This document shows positions 1 to 9,642 of a DNA stretch of 64,000 nt, piece after piece (the first letter of the stretch is position 1; each line of letters begins with the position of its first letter). The position numbers and the translations under genes are program-made. Source of the stretch: an uncultured Prolixibacteraceae bacterium (GTDB taxonomy: Bacteria; Bacteroidota; Bacteroidia; Bacteroidales; Prolixibacteraceae); NCBI GenBank assembly GCA_937915865.1, contig CALGIG010000010.1, positions 62,001 through 126,000 of the forward strand, written 5' to 3'. Below the pieces are notes generated by a model that made no database searches, was not told where the DNA came from, and was given only the letters and a program-made list of their open reading frames with translations.

Positions 1-1
1 T

Positions 2-1969
2 ATGGATGCCGATCATAAATACCGAAGCACCAACCATAAAGTTTACATGGCCGAACGTTTCGAAAATTACACCAATTTATCGCTTTGGGATACTTTTCGG
101 GCTTTGCACCCACTTTATACCATTATCAATCAACGCAGAACAAACGATTTTATAAATACGTTTCTGGAAAGGTACGACCATACTGGCCGTATGTTTATCA
201 TGGAATTTGATGGGGAACAGGGGGTCAAACCACCTATGATCGGAACACATTCTCTTTCAGTGCTTGCCGATGCGTATATAAAAGGTATTCGTGGCTACGA
301 TATACCAAAAGCTTATCGAGCTATGAAAAAGCTGGCCGACGATTTCATTCGTCCTGATAAGGAACTGTACCTTAAATATGGTTATATTCCTGCAGATATA
401 AAGGGCCAGTCGGTTTCCCAAACACTCGAATTTAGTTACGACGACTGGTGTGTAACCCGTTTAGCCAAAGATTTTAGCAAGGATGATTATTTGAAGTATA
501 GTATCCGGGGCGATTTTTATAAAAATGTGTTTTCGAAGGAAGTGAATTTTATGCGCGGGCGAAAAAGTAATTTCCAATTTGTGGAAAATTTCAATGCAGG
601 GGAAACCATTAACCACTATACTGAAGCTAATGCCTGGCAATATTCAACTTTTGTTCCTCAGGATATAGAAGGTTTAATTGGGTTGATGGGTGGTGATAAG
701 AAGATGGAGGAATGGCTTGATGCCTGTTTCACAACTAAAGCAGATTTATCAAAAATCAATCTGAGCGACGTTACCGGCCTGATTGGTCAGTATGCACATG
801 GGAATGAACCAAGTCACCATATTGCTTACCTGTACAATTATGTAGGCTCCGCCTGGAAAACCCAGCAAATGGTACGTCAGATTCTGTCAACATTATATAG
901 AAATACGCCAGACGGTATTGATGGAAACGAAGATTGCGGACAAATGTCGGCCTGGTATGTAATGAGCGCGATGGGTATTTATGCTGTTACGCCCGGGATG
1001 GATTATTACGTGATTGGTTCGCCTGTTTTCAATAAGGTAACCATTAACCTCGAAAACGGTAAAAAATTCGAGATTATCGCCCAAAACAATAGTGGGCGGA
1101 ATATCTATATCCAATCAGCCAGATTAGACGGACAAGCTTACCCTAAAACTTATATAAAACACGCTGATATTATGAATGGCGGAAAGCTGGAATTTAAAAT
1201 GGACAGTTCGCCTAACAAAGAATGGGGTGCGCTTAAAGAAAACAGGCCTTATTCTCCTGAAAAGGATGCAATCTATACAAAAGCACCCGAACCTAAGTTT
1301 ACCGACATTCTATTTATCGATAAACGTGAGATTTCCATTTCAGAACCTGGATCAGGTATAAAAACTTATTACACGGTTGATGGTTCTGAGCCTGATGAAA
1401 AATCGGCACTGTACAGCAAACCTTTCGAGATAAATAAACCCTGTGTATTACGAATCCGAAATTTTGCTGAAGGTAAAGCGCCCAGTCATATTATAAGTGT
1501 TCAATTCAGAAAAATAGATATGCTCGAAGCTATTTCTGCCTTAACCCTGAAACCAGGAATGAGCTATTTGTACCGCGAGGGCAAGGGCGTGAAAACTGCA
1601 CGCGACCAGCAGGATGCTCCGGTACTTGAAACAGGAGTACTGAAAACATTCAATGTTGATGCCATTAAAGATCAGCGGGCATTTGGCTACAATTTTAGCG
1701 GGTATATTCAGGTTCCTGAAACCGGGGTTTACACCTTTTGGCTTGAAGCCAACGATGGCGCCATTTTGTATATAAATGATAAACTGATTATTGACAACGA
1801 TGGTGGCCATCGAGCGCAAGTGCTCGATAGTAAAATTGGACTGAAAAAAGGATATCACCCTATCAAGGTGGATTACTGTCAGAATGGCCTTGCCAAAAGT
1901 CTTGTTTTACAATGGGAAGGGCCCCGAGTGAAGAAACAGGAAGTTCCGGCAGATGTGCTGTTTCATTAA
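2..1969 (+). CDS. GH92 alpha-mannosidase with C-terminal chitobiase_C-like and PA14-like domains (5' end outside window)
   Basis: Exo-acting alpha-mannosidase of family GH92, probably secreted. The visible 655 residues correspond to the part of the next gene after about its residue 320, so the signal peptide and N-terminal beta-sandwich lie left of the window. Seen: HGNEPSHH with the expected general acid at Glu269, and GNEDCGQMSAW with Asp311 in the motif that carries the family's catalytic base. After the barrel come a chitobiase_C-like segment (YYTVDGSEPDEKS, about residues 455-500) and a PA14-like module ending the protein. Odd: the stretch around residues 62-80 (MFIMEFDGEQG) departs from the MWPLAGNYTDDM seen in the neighbouring paralogue, so the specificity may differ. 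Family assignment is firm; linkage specificity is unknown. Confidence 0.93.
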   Translation: MDADHKYRSTNHKVYMAERFENYTNLSLWDTFRALHPLYTIINQRRTNDFINTFLERYDHTGRMFIMEFDGEQGVKPPMIGTHSLSVLADAYIKGIRGYDIPKAYRAMKKLADDFIRPDKELYLKYGYIPADIKGQSVSQTLEFSYDDWCVTRLAKDFSKDDYLKYSIRGDFYKNVFSKEVNFMRGRKSNFQFVENFNAGETINHYTEANAWQYSTFVPQDIEGLIGLMGGDKKMEEWLDACFTTKADLSKINLSDVTGLIGQYAHGNEPSHHIAYLYNYVGSAWKTQQMVRQILSTLYRNTPDGIDGNEDCGQMSAWYVMSAMGIYAVTPGMDYYVIGSPVFNKVTINLENGKKFEIIAQNNSGRNIYIQSARLDGQAYPKTYIKHADIMNGGKLEFKMDSSPNKEWGALKENRPYSPEKDAIYTKAPEPKFTDILFIDKREISISEPGSGIKTYYTVDGSEPDEKSALYSKPFEINKPCVLRIRNFAEGKAPSHIISVQFRKIDMLEAISALTLKPGMSYLYREGKGVKTARDQQDAPVLETGVLKTFNVDAIKDQRAFGYNFSGYIQVPETGVYTFWLEANDGAILYINDKLIIDNDGGHRAQVLDSKIGLKKGYHPIKVDYCQNGLAKSLVLQWEGPRVKKQEVPADVLFH

Positions 1970-2049
1970 AAAGTGTTGTGGGATGCTAGATACGGGTTTG
2001 CCACCAGCCAGTTGCTAGTAACCCAATTCAAAATTCTAACATTAAGGTC

Positions 2050-2083
2050 AGTCAGGGCTTCACTCAACGTGAAACCTCTGACT
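2050..2083 (+). other. imperfect stem-loop between the two GH92 genes
   Basis: Two arms of about 14 bases (AGTCAGGGCTTCAC and GTGAAACCTCTGACT) pair with one mismatch and one bulge around a five-base loop, in the 137-bp gap between the tandem GH92 genes. No T-run follows, so it is not a standard intrinsic terminator. It could be an RNA-processing or stability hairpin. Confidence 0.4.
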
Positions 2084-2106
2084 ATAACAAATGATAAACA
2101 AGTGAT

Positions 2107-5019
2107 ATGATAAATTTAAAAACGATTGCCTTTCCTATACTATTTTTGTTTGTAATTATTGCCGGATGCCAGCCCAATGGTCAGGAGTACCTGAAATTGG
2201 TTGACCCGTTTATTGGAACCGGTGCCGACGGAAACACGTGGCCGGCTGCTTCCATGCCCTTTGGAGGGGTACAACTGGGGCCTGATACCCGGCTCAATTC
2301 CTGTGGCGGGTATGCCTCTGCCGATAGTATTATCCAGGGATTTACACATACACACCTAAATGGCGTTGGCGAGCCCGAGTACCGCGATGTTTTATTAATG
2401 CCTTTTATTGGAAAGACTTTTTGGAATCCGATGGGACCCGGAAAGAATGGCTATGGTTCATATTTTAGTCATCATGAAGAAAAAGCTTCGCCAGGCTATT
2501 ATTCGGTATTTTTAAAAAGTTCGGGCATTAAGGCTGAAATGACAGCCACTTTACGTACAGGCTTTCATAAATATACATTTCCACAAAGCGACAGCGCCCG
2601 GATTATGATTGACCTGGCTTATCCGTTTGGCGCTGAAGTGCTGAACATTCGAAAAGTGAGTGATACCGAAATTGAAGGTTTGCGCCGTTCGCATGGTTGG
2701 GCGTGGGACCAATATGTGTATTTTGTAGCCCGTTTCTCCAAACCATATTCGTCGCTCGAAATTGCTGTAAATGATACCGTTCGCAAAGAGCTTACCGAAA
2801 CATCAGGAAAAAATATTAAAGCGGTGGTTGGCTTTCACACGAAAGCTAATGAGCCGGTTTTGGTTAAAGTGGGAATTTCGGCAGTGAGCACCGAAGGAGC
2901 GCGCAAGAACCTCGATGCCGAAATCGCAGGATGGGATTTTGATGGTACGAGAAAACTGGCCGAAAAAGCCTGGGCAAAGGAATTAAGTAAAGTAAGAATT
3001 GAAGGTGGGACTGAAGTACAACGAAAAATATTTTATACTTCGATGTACCACGCACATTTGAGCCCATGTACATTTTCCGACGTGGATGGACAATACCGGG
3101 GCGTCGATCATAACGTGCACGTTAGTAAAAAAACGCCACATTACACTGTGTTTTCGTTATGGGATACCTATCGGGCCTTACACCCATTTTTTACGATTAC
3201 TGACCAAAAACGTACCAACGAATTTATCAGTTCGTTGCTTCAAATGTACGACGATGGCGGCAGGTTGCCAATGTGGCCGCTGGCCGGGAATTATACCGAC
3301 GATATGCTTGGCTATCATGCTGTACCTGTTATTGCTGATGCGTATATGAAGGGTATTCGTGGCTATGATGTGGAAAAAGCGTTTACGGCCATGAAACATA
3401 GCGCAGAAATGGATAAGCTTGGCCTGAAATATTATAAGCAAATTGGCTTTTTGCCATTCGACAGACAAGGCGAATCGGTTTCAAAAACGCTTGAATATTG
3501 TTATGATGATTGGTGTATTTCGCAGGTTGCCAAAGCCATGAACAAACAGGAGGATTATGAGGTTTATCAGCACCGGGCTCATTATTGGGAAAATGTATTC
3601 GATTCGTCTGTCGGTTTTGTACGTGGGAAAAGTTACGATCGACAATGGCTGGCTCCGTTCGATCCAACTGTAAATTCAGCTTATTCTGAAGGAAATGCTT
3701 TCCAGTACATGTATGTGCCGCACGATGTTGATGGACTGGTTGCTAAGTTTGGTTCCGATCAGGCTTTTGGGGTTTGGCTCGATACATTATTTAACCTGAA
3801 ATCGAAGAGAAGCGATCGGGGATCGATTGGTCAATACTGGCATGGAAACGAGCCGGGACAACAATTGCCATACCTTTACAATTACGCTGGACAGGCTTGG
3901 AAAACCCAAAAGCTGGTCAACCGAATACTGAATGAACTTTACACAGCCGAACCCGATGGGATTGCCGGAAATGATGATTGCGGACAAATTTCGGCGTGGT
4001 ATATACTTAGTTCTATGGGATTTTACCCAGTGGCCCCGGGGCAGACTTTTTATGCGATAGGTTCACCTCTATTTTCCAAAGCTACAATTCGTTTGGAAAA
4101 TGGAAAGACATTTGTAATAAAAGCGAATAGCATTTCTTCTGAAAATATTTACATCCAATCGGCTAAACTGAATGGGAAAGACTACACTAAATCGTATCTG
4201 GAGCACAATGACATTATGAATGGCGGCGAGTTGGTGTTTGAGATGGGCCCAAAACCAAATGAACAATGGGGAACGGCCAAAAACGACCGACCATACTCTG
4301 AAAATGGAGAGCCTGTTGCACAACCACCATTTATGAAATCGGGTGATTTGCTTTTTGAGCAATCGACCAACGTAGAATTGGCTTGCGAAACACCGAATTC
4401 TTCTATCCGGTATACACTCGATGGTACTGAACCAACTCAAAATTCATTGATTTACGAAAAGCCATTTAAGATAAATGAATCTACTGTTTTGAAAATGAAA
4501 GCTTTTGCTCCCGATCGAAAAGCTAGTCTGGTTTATTCATGTAAATTTGAAAAATCCCAACCTAAAGAAGCAGTTCAGCTAATTTCGGTCAAGTCAGGAC
4601 TGAATTACGATTATTTCGAATGTTTCTTTGTCAATGTTACTGATCTGGATTTGGTTCAACCTATTTCTTCTGGATTAATAAAAAATTTCAGCATTGATTT
4701 ACGTAAGCGCGAAAATTATTTCGGATTCAAGTATTCCGGTTACATTAAAGTTCCGAGAGATGGTATTTACCATTTTTACCTGAAATCGAATGATGGAAGC
4801 CGTCTGTATATTCATGGTAACGAACTGATTGAAAATGATGCCAACCATGCAGCTGTTGAAGAACCTGGAAGTATATCATTAAAGGCCGGGTACCATCCAA
4901 TAATGGTGAAATATATGCAGTGTGGCGGTGGTAAGGCATTGCAGCTAAGTTGGTCGGGACCTGGAATAGCCAAACAGGAAATCCCGGAGCTTGTTTTGTT
5001 TCATTCTGAAAAAAAGTAG
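2107..5019 (+). CDS. GH92 alpha-mannosidase lipoprotein with chitobiase_C-like and PA14-like C-terminal domains
   Basis: Complete 970-residue GH92 enzyme. A lipoprotein signal (IIAGC, Cys21) predicts attachment to the outer membrane or cell surface. The N-terminal GH92 beta-sandwich starts at about residue 30 with the family signature VDPFIGTGADGNT. The (alpha/alpha) catalytic domain follows, with HGNEPG (Glu582, general acid) and GNDDCGQISAW (Asp623/Asp624, base region). The tail has a chitobiase_C-like repeat (YTLDGTEPTQNS, about 765-810) and a PA14-like module (about 850-960; SGYIKVPRDGIYHFYLKSND), which are possible carbohydrate-binding or spacer domains. It lies 137 bp after a paralogue in the same direction, consistent with a local duplication. 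GH92 enzymes release mannose from N-glycans or mannans in a calcium-dependent inverting reaction; the linkage cleaved cannot be read here. Confidence 0.95.
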   Translation: MINLKTIAFPILFLFVIIAGCQPNGQEYLKLVDPFIGTGADGNTWPAASMPFGGVQLGPDTRLNSCGGYASADSIIQGFTHTHLNGVGEPEYRDVLLMPFIGKTFWNPMGPGKNGYGSYFSHHEEKASPGYYSVFLKSSGIKAEMTATLRTGFHKYTFPQSDSARIMIDLAYPFGAEVLNIRKVSDTEIEGLRRSHGWAWDQYVYFVARFSKPYSSLEIAVNDTVRKELTETSGKNIKAVVGFHTKANEPVLVKVGISAVSTEGARKNLDAEIAGWDFDGTRKLAEKAWAKELSKVRIEGGTEVQRKIFYTSMYHAHLSPCTFSDVDGQYRGVDHNVHVSKKTPHYTVFSLWDTYRALHPFFTITDQKRTNEFISSLLQMYDDGGRLPMWPLAGNYTDDMLGYHAVPVIADAYMKGIRGYDVEKAFTAMKHSAEMDKLGLKYYKQIGFLPFDRQGESVSKTLEYCYDDWCISQVAKAMNKQEDYEVYQHRAHYWENVFDSSVGFVRGKSYDRQWLAPFDPTVNSAYSEGNAFQYMYVPHDVDGLVAKFGSDQAFGVWLDTLFNLKSKRSDRGSIGQYWHGNEPGQQLPYLYNYAGQAWKTQKLVNRILNELYTAEPDGIAGNDDCGQISAWYILSSMGFYPVAPGQTFYAIGSPLFSKATIRLENGKTFVIKANSISSENIYIQSAKLNGKDYTKSYLEHNDIMNGGELVFEMGPKPNEQWGTAKNDRPYSENGEPVAQPPFMKSGDLLFEQSTNVELACETPNSSIRYTLDGTEPTQNSLIYEKPFKINESTVLKMKAFAPDRKASLVYSCKFEKSQPKEAVQLISVKSGLNYDYFECFFVNVTDLDLVQPISSGLIKNFSIDLRKRENYFGFKYSGYIKVPRDGIYHFYLKSNDGSRLYIHGNELIENDANHAAVEEPGSISLKAGYHPIMVKYMQCGGGKALQLSWSGPGIAKQEIPELVLFHSEKK

Positions 5020-5213
5020 AAAGTTGATTGATTTTGAGATAATTTGTTCTTGATTCAAAAACAGCGTTGGAATCTGTCAGATAATTGGCTGCATTGGATA
5101 TTGAACAAATCTATTGTTATCATGGTAATATAATCAACAAAAATCTTGACAGTCAATTTAACTTTTTGCTGGAGCAAGGCTCTGACAGGTACTAATTTGA
5201 AAATTTTAAGTGT

Positions 5214-6266
5214 ATGAAACGGATTAACTTGGTTCTTGCAATTCTTTTTTTTGTAGTATTTTTTGCGCAATCTCAAAATGGTAAGATTCTTAGGAAGGTT
5301 GTTGAGCAAAGGTTGGATAGCGAAGCTGCACCCAATACCGGTCCGGTACCTGATTATAATAAGCTTGAATATTGGGCTGCTTCACCATATAAAACCGACG
5401 CCAGTGACAGTATTCCTTCGTTCCTGAAAAATGAGGTTCGGGATGAACGGGCTGATGTGTTTTTCATTCATCCAACTTCATTCTTTGGCGATACAAAAAC
5501 GGCTGCCTGGAATGCAGACTTGATTGATACGGAAGTAAACCAGACGACAGATAGTCGTTCCATATTGTTTCAGGCAACAGTTTTTAATGGTAGTTGCCGG
5601 ATATTCGCGCCACGCTATCGCCAGGCCAATATGAAATCGTTTTATGTTCGCGATACACCCAGCGCAATAGCTGCTTTTGATCTGGCATATAGCGATATTA
5701 AAAAAGCTTTTGAATGGTACATTAAATACGAGAATAAAGGCCGGCCTCTTATCATTGCTTCGCACAGCCAGGGAAGTTTACACGCTATTCGTTTACTTCA
5801 GGAATTTTTTGATGGAAAACCTTTGATGAAACAACTTGTATGCGCTTATATTGTTGGCTATCAAATTAAAAAAGATGCGTTTAAATCAATTCCAATTGGT
5901 TCAACACCCGTTCAAACCAAATGTTTTGTAGGATGGAGAAGTTATGCCAATGGAGAAATTCCAAAGGGGATAGCTGAGGAAAATGGTAATTCAGTTTGTG
6001 TTAATCCAATAACATGGACAACAACCGAGGATTGGACGCCGCAAGAGTTGCATCAGGGAATTATGGCTGGATTTAAATCAATTGTTCCCCATACAGTTTC
6101 ATGTGCAATTGAGCCTTCAACTAAAATTTTGTGGGTTGATACACCTGTTCAACTCGAAGAAAAAGCAGAAAAATTGAAAAACCTTCATGTTTACGATTAT
6201 AATTTGTTTTGGATGAATATCCGCCAAAATGTAAAACAACGTATTGATGCTTTTCTCCGACGTTAA
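5214..6266 (+). CDS. secreted DUF3089-family alpha/beta hydrolase
   Basis: 350 residues with an N-terminal signal peptide (MKRINLVLAILFFVVFFAQS). The body matches the DUF3089 alpha/beta-hydrolase pattern: RADVFFIHPTSFF near residue 80, an AFDLAYSDI segment, and a nucleophile elbow ASHSQGS with the predicted nucleophile Ser185. The family is thought to hydrolyse esters, but no substrate is established to my knowledge. It sits between GH92 and GH38 mannosidase genes on the same strand, which suggests removal of an acyl group from the same glycan or glycolipid. That role is inferred from context only. Confidence 0.8.
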   Translation: MKRINLVLAILFFVVFFAQSQNGKILRKVVEQRLDSEAAPNTGPVPDYNKLEYWAASPYKTDASDSIPSFLKNEVRDERADVFFIHPTSFFGDTKTAAWNADLIDTEVNQTTDSRSILFQATVFNGSCRIFAPRYRQANMKSFYVRDTPSAIAAFDLAYSDIKKAFEWYIKYENKGRPLIIASHSQGSLHAIRLLQEFFDGKPLMKQLVCAYIVGYQIKKDAFKSIPIGSTPVQTKCFVGWRSYANGEIPKGIAEENGNSVCVNPITWTTTEDWTPQELHQGIMAGFKSIVPHTVSCAIEPSTKILWVDTPVQLEEKAEKLKNLHVYDYNLFWMNIRQNVKQRIDAFLRR

Positions 6267-6353
6267 AATATCACCTGAATTGCTCAAAATAGCTGAAGCA
6301 AATGCTTCCCTGTAAGGTTATTTTAGCTGCAAGTAATTTCGATACCTGGACCA

Positions 6354-9300
6354 ATGAGGATTTTTATTTTGATTTTTAGCGCTTTATTTTTGCCTGTGGC
6401 AATGGTGGCCCAGCCACTTGATCGTCGTGCCAAATACGACATCTCGAAAGAACGGGTTTTGTACACTGTTGGGTATACACATCTTGATTCGGAATATGAA
6501 TGGGATTACAAAACCACGGTGACTGATTACCTGAAAAATACACTGGAAGAAAATTTTCGGTTGTTCGATAAATATCCTGATTACGTTTACAGTTTTACCG
6601 GAGCACGCCGTTACCAATTGATGCAAGAGTATCATCCCGAATTGTATAAACGGTTAAAAGCTTATGTGGATCAGGGGCGCTGGAATGTAGCGGGTTCGTC
6701 GGTTGATGAAGGCGAAGTGAATATCTCGTCGCCTGAATCGGTTTTACGACAGATTTTGTATGGAAATAATTATTTCCGAAGCGAATTTGGCAAAGAAAGC
6801 GTTGATTATATGCTCCCTGATTGTTTTGGTTTTGTAGCCAATCTTCCATCAATTTTACATCATGCCGGCTTACTTGGTTTTTCAACTCAAAAATTAACAA
6901 TCAATAGTTTCAAGGCTGCCAATCCTATTCCATTTAATGTTGGCGTATGGAATGGGCCCGATGGTAAAGGTGTTGTGGCTTGTATGGATGCCACCGATTA
7001 TGACGGCGATATTTTTCCACGTTTAGACTTGGATTCATACTGGGACAAGCGTTTGGCCGAAGATCAGAAACGGTTCGGTATTTCGTTTGATTACCGTTAT
7101 TATGGATGTGGCGATATGGGTGGAGGATTGCGCGATCGTGATGTCATTTATGCTTCAGGAAGCCTCAATAATGCGGATAGTAAGTTTAAGGTTGTGATGA
7201 CTTCTTCTGACCAGATGTTCCGTGATATTACTCCGGAAATCAGAGAAAAATTGCCAGTCTACACAGGTGATTTACTGCTAATTGAACATAGTGCAGGATC
7301 GATGACATCACAATCGTACATGAAACGATTGAACCGCAAAAACGAAATATTAGCTCAATCGGCTGAAGCTATTGCCTGCATGGCTGGTTATCTGACCGGT
7401 TCGCCATATCCCATTACTAAGCTGAACAATTCGTGGAATTTGGTTCTGGGTAGCCAAATGCATGATGTTTTACCTGGAACTGCTATTCCAAGTGCATTTA
7501 AACTGGCATGGAACGATGAGTTTATTGCACAGAATGGTTTTTCTGAAGTGTTGAAAGATGGCTTAAGCAAGGTGGTGTCGCAATTAAATACGCAAACAAA
7601 AGGTCAGCCCGTTGTTGTTTATAATCCGCTGTCGCATGATCGGGAAGATATTTGCTCTGCCGAAATGGAATTTGCTTTGGCTCCTGCTCATATTCGCATA
7701 TTCGATGCTTCGGGAAAAGAAACTCCATCACAAATTATTTCACGGGAAGGAAATAAAGTGAAATTCATTTTTATTGCCAAAACTCCTTCTCTGGGCGTAG
7801 CGGTTTACGACATACGTGAATCAACAACTGCCCCAGCCATTTCTTCAGTATTAAAAATTGAGCCGAATACGCTTGAAAATGAATATTATAAAGTGACTAT
7901 TGATATGCTGGGGGATATTTCAAGTGTAATCGATAAAAAACAAAATCGTGAATTGCTTCAAAATCCTGCACGGCTTGTATTTCAGCGAGAAGTACCGCAA
8001 CGTGAACCTGCCTGGAATATGTTTTGGTACGACCGCCAAAAATCGCCATTTGCATTCATGGATCAGGAAGTTTCTATTCGGATGATAGAACACGGCCCCG
8101 TTCGTGTAGCTTTTGAGGTGACCCGGAAAGGCCAGAATTCGGAAATTGCACAAATTGTCAGTTTGGCCTTGGGTGAAGCTGGTAAAAGGATTGAGGTGGC
8201 CAATAAACTTGACTGGCAATCAACTGGAGTTAGCCTGAAAGCTTCATTTCCGTTTATTGCCGAAAACGATAAAGCTACTTATAACCTGGGTGTCGGTACC
8301 ATTCCGCAGGATAACAACCGGGCAAATAAATTCGAAGTTCCCTCAAAAAAATGGTTTGACTTAACAGATAAGTCTGGAAATTTTGGTGTTTCGGTTTTGG
8401 AAGATTGCCGATATGGTTCAGACAAGCCAGACGATCACACTGTACGTTTAACATTAGAGTATACGCCATCAGCAGAGCTTTGTCCCACCTGGCTGTATCA
8501 AAACTCACAGGATTGGGGAATTCAGCACATCAAATATGGTTTGTACAGCCATGGTGGCAATTGGCCGGAAAGTGAGACGCAGGCCCAGGCCGATGAGCTA
8601 AATACACCGTTGATTGCTTGTGAAGTCCCGAAACATTATGGTTCGCATGGCGCATCTTTCTCGTTCCTGAAGGTATCTACTCCCAGAGTTGGTGTGATGG
8701 CGCTTAAGAAAGCTGAACAAAGCGATTACCTCATTGTCCGTGTCAATGAGTTGGCCGGTAAAGATCAGTCGGATGTACGCCTTCTTTTTGCTGATAATAT
8801 TGTTGATGCCTACGAAGTGAATGGACAGGAACAAAAAATTGGTCCGGTCGCATTTAAAGCAAATAGTTTAATATTCGATATAACACATTATTCTATTGGA
8901 AGTTTTGCTGTAAAGTTAAAGCCAAAAGATGCCATTCGGCAAAATCAGTCTATTATTGCTCTTGATTATGATCAGGATGTGATGAGTTTCGATTATAACC
9001 GAACCGACGGGGATATGACAAGAAAATATGACCCTACATCACATGGCGATGTAAAAAATTATCCCGCAGAAATGATCCCTTCACAATTAATAAGCGAAGG
9101 CGTCCTATTCAAATTAGGTAGTACTGCCGACCTTCATAAAAATGCTTTGACTTGCAATGGGCAGACATTAAAACTTCCTACAGGAAATTACAATAAGCTT
9201 TACTTGCTGGCTTCTGCTACCGATGAAACAAGCGGTAGTTTCAAGGTAAATAGCCAGTCGGTTGATTTAAATATTGCCAAATGGTTTGGGTTTATTGGTC

Positions 9301-9632
9301 AACATTACGACCGGCAGTTTGATTTAGACGGGCACACAGTTTGGAATGTAAAAGCGCCATTCCTGAAGCATGATAACATTGCCTGGTTTGCCTCTCATTA
9401 TCATTTTGGCTATCCTACTCAAAATGTACCATACACTTATTCGTATTTGTTCAAATATGAAATTAATCTTCCGGCTCACACTTCCGAAGTTACTTTGCCA
9501 GTTAACGATCGCATCAAAATTTTTGCTTTAACCGCTGTTGAAGAAAGAGCTGATGATATTCATTTGCTGCAATATCTTACCGATGATTTCCAGGAAGATG
9601 GACCATTTTTGTTGAGAAAATTAGTTAAATAA
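6354..9632 (+). CDS. secreted GH38 alpha-mannosidase
   Basis: 1092 residues, with a signal peptide ending near VAMVAQ. The N-terminal GH38 barrel begins with YTVGYTHLDSEYEWD, giving the zinc-binding His43-x-Asp45 pair. MLPDCFGF places the predicted nucleophile at Asp156, and QMHDVLPGT carries the second metal histidine, His370. The second half has the beta-sandwich layout usual in the family, and the length is within the normal range for bacterial members. GH38 enzymes are retaining, metal-dependent alpha-mannosidases acting on alpha-1,2, 1,3 or 1,6 links. Its place next to two GH92 genes points to digestion of an alpha-mannose-rich substrate. No strong ribosome binding site precedes the ATG, which is normal in this phylum. 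Confidence 0.93.
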   Translation: MRIFILIFSALFLPVAMVAQPLDRRAKYDISKERVLYTVGYTHLDSEYEWDYKTTVTDYLKNTLEENFRLFDKYPDYVYSFTGARRYQLMQEYHPELYKRLKAYVDQGRWNVAGSSVDEGEVNISSPESVLRQILYGNNYFRSEFGKESVDYMLPDCFGFVANLPSILHHAGLLGFSTQKLTINSFKAANPIPFNVGVWNGPDGKGVVACMDATDYDGDIFPRLDLDSYWDKRLAEDQKRFGISFDYRYYGCGDMGGGLRDRDVIYASGSLNNADSKFKVVMTSSDQMFRDITPEIREKLPVYTGDLLLIEHSAGSMTSQSYMKRLNRKNEILAQSAEAIACMAGYLTGSPYPITKLNNSWNLVLGSQMHDVLPGTAIPSAFKLAWNDEFIAQNGFSEVLKDGLSKVVSQLNTQTKGQPVVVYNPLSHDREDICSAEMEFALAPAHIRIFDASGKETPSQIISREGNKVKFIFIAKTPSLGVAVYDIRESTTAPAISSVLKIEPNTLENEYYKVTIDMLGDISSVIDKKQNRELLQNPARLVFQREVPQREPAWNMFWYDRQKSPFAFMDQEVSIRMIEHGPVRVAFEVTRKGQNSEIAQIVSLALGEAGKRIEVANKLDWQSTGVSLKASFPFIAENDKATYNLGVGTIPQDNNRANKFEVPSKKWFDLTDKSGNFGVSVLEDCRYGSDKPDDHTVRLTLEYTPSAELCPTWLYQNSQDWGIQHIKYGLYSHGGNWPESETQAQADELNTPLIACEVPKHYGSHGASFSFLKVSTPRVGVMALKKAEQSDYLIVRVNELAGKDQSDVRLLFADNIVDAYEVNGQEQKIGPVAFKANSLIFDITHYSIGSFAVKLKPKDAIRQNQSIIALDYDQDVMSFDYNRTDGDMTRKYDPTSHGDVKNYPAEMIPSQLISEGVLFKLGSTADLHKNALTCNGQTLKLPTGNYNKLYLLASATDETSGSFKVNSQSVDLNIAKWFGFIGQHYDRQFDLDGHTVWNVKAPFLKHDNIAWFASHYHFGYPTQNVPYTYSYLFKYEINLPAHTSEVTLPVNDRIKIFALTAVEERADDIHLLQYLTDDFQEDGPFLLRKLVK

Positions 9633-9642
9633 AAAAATAACC

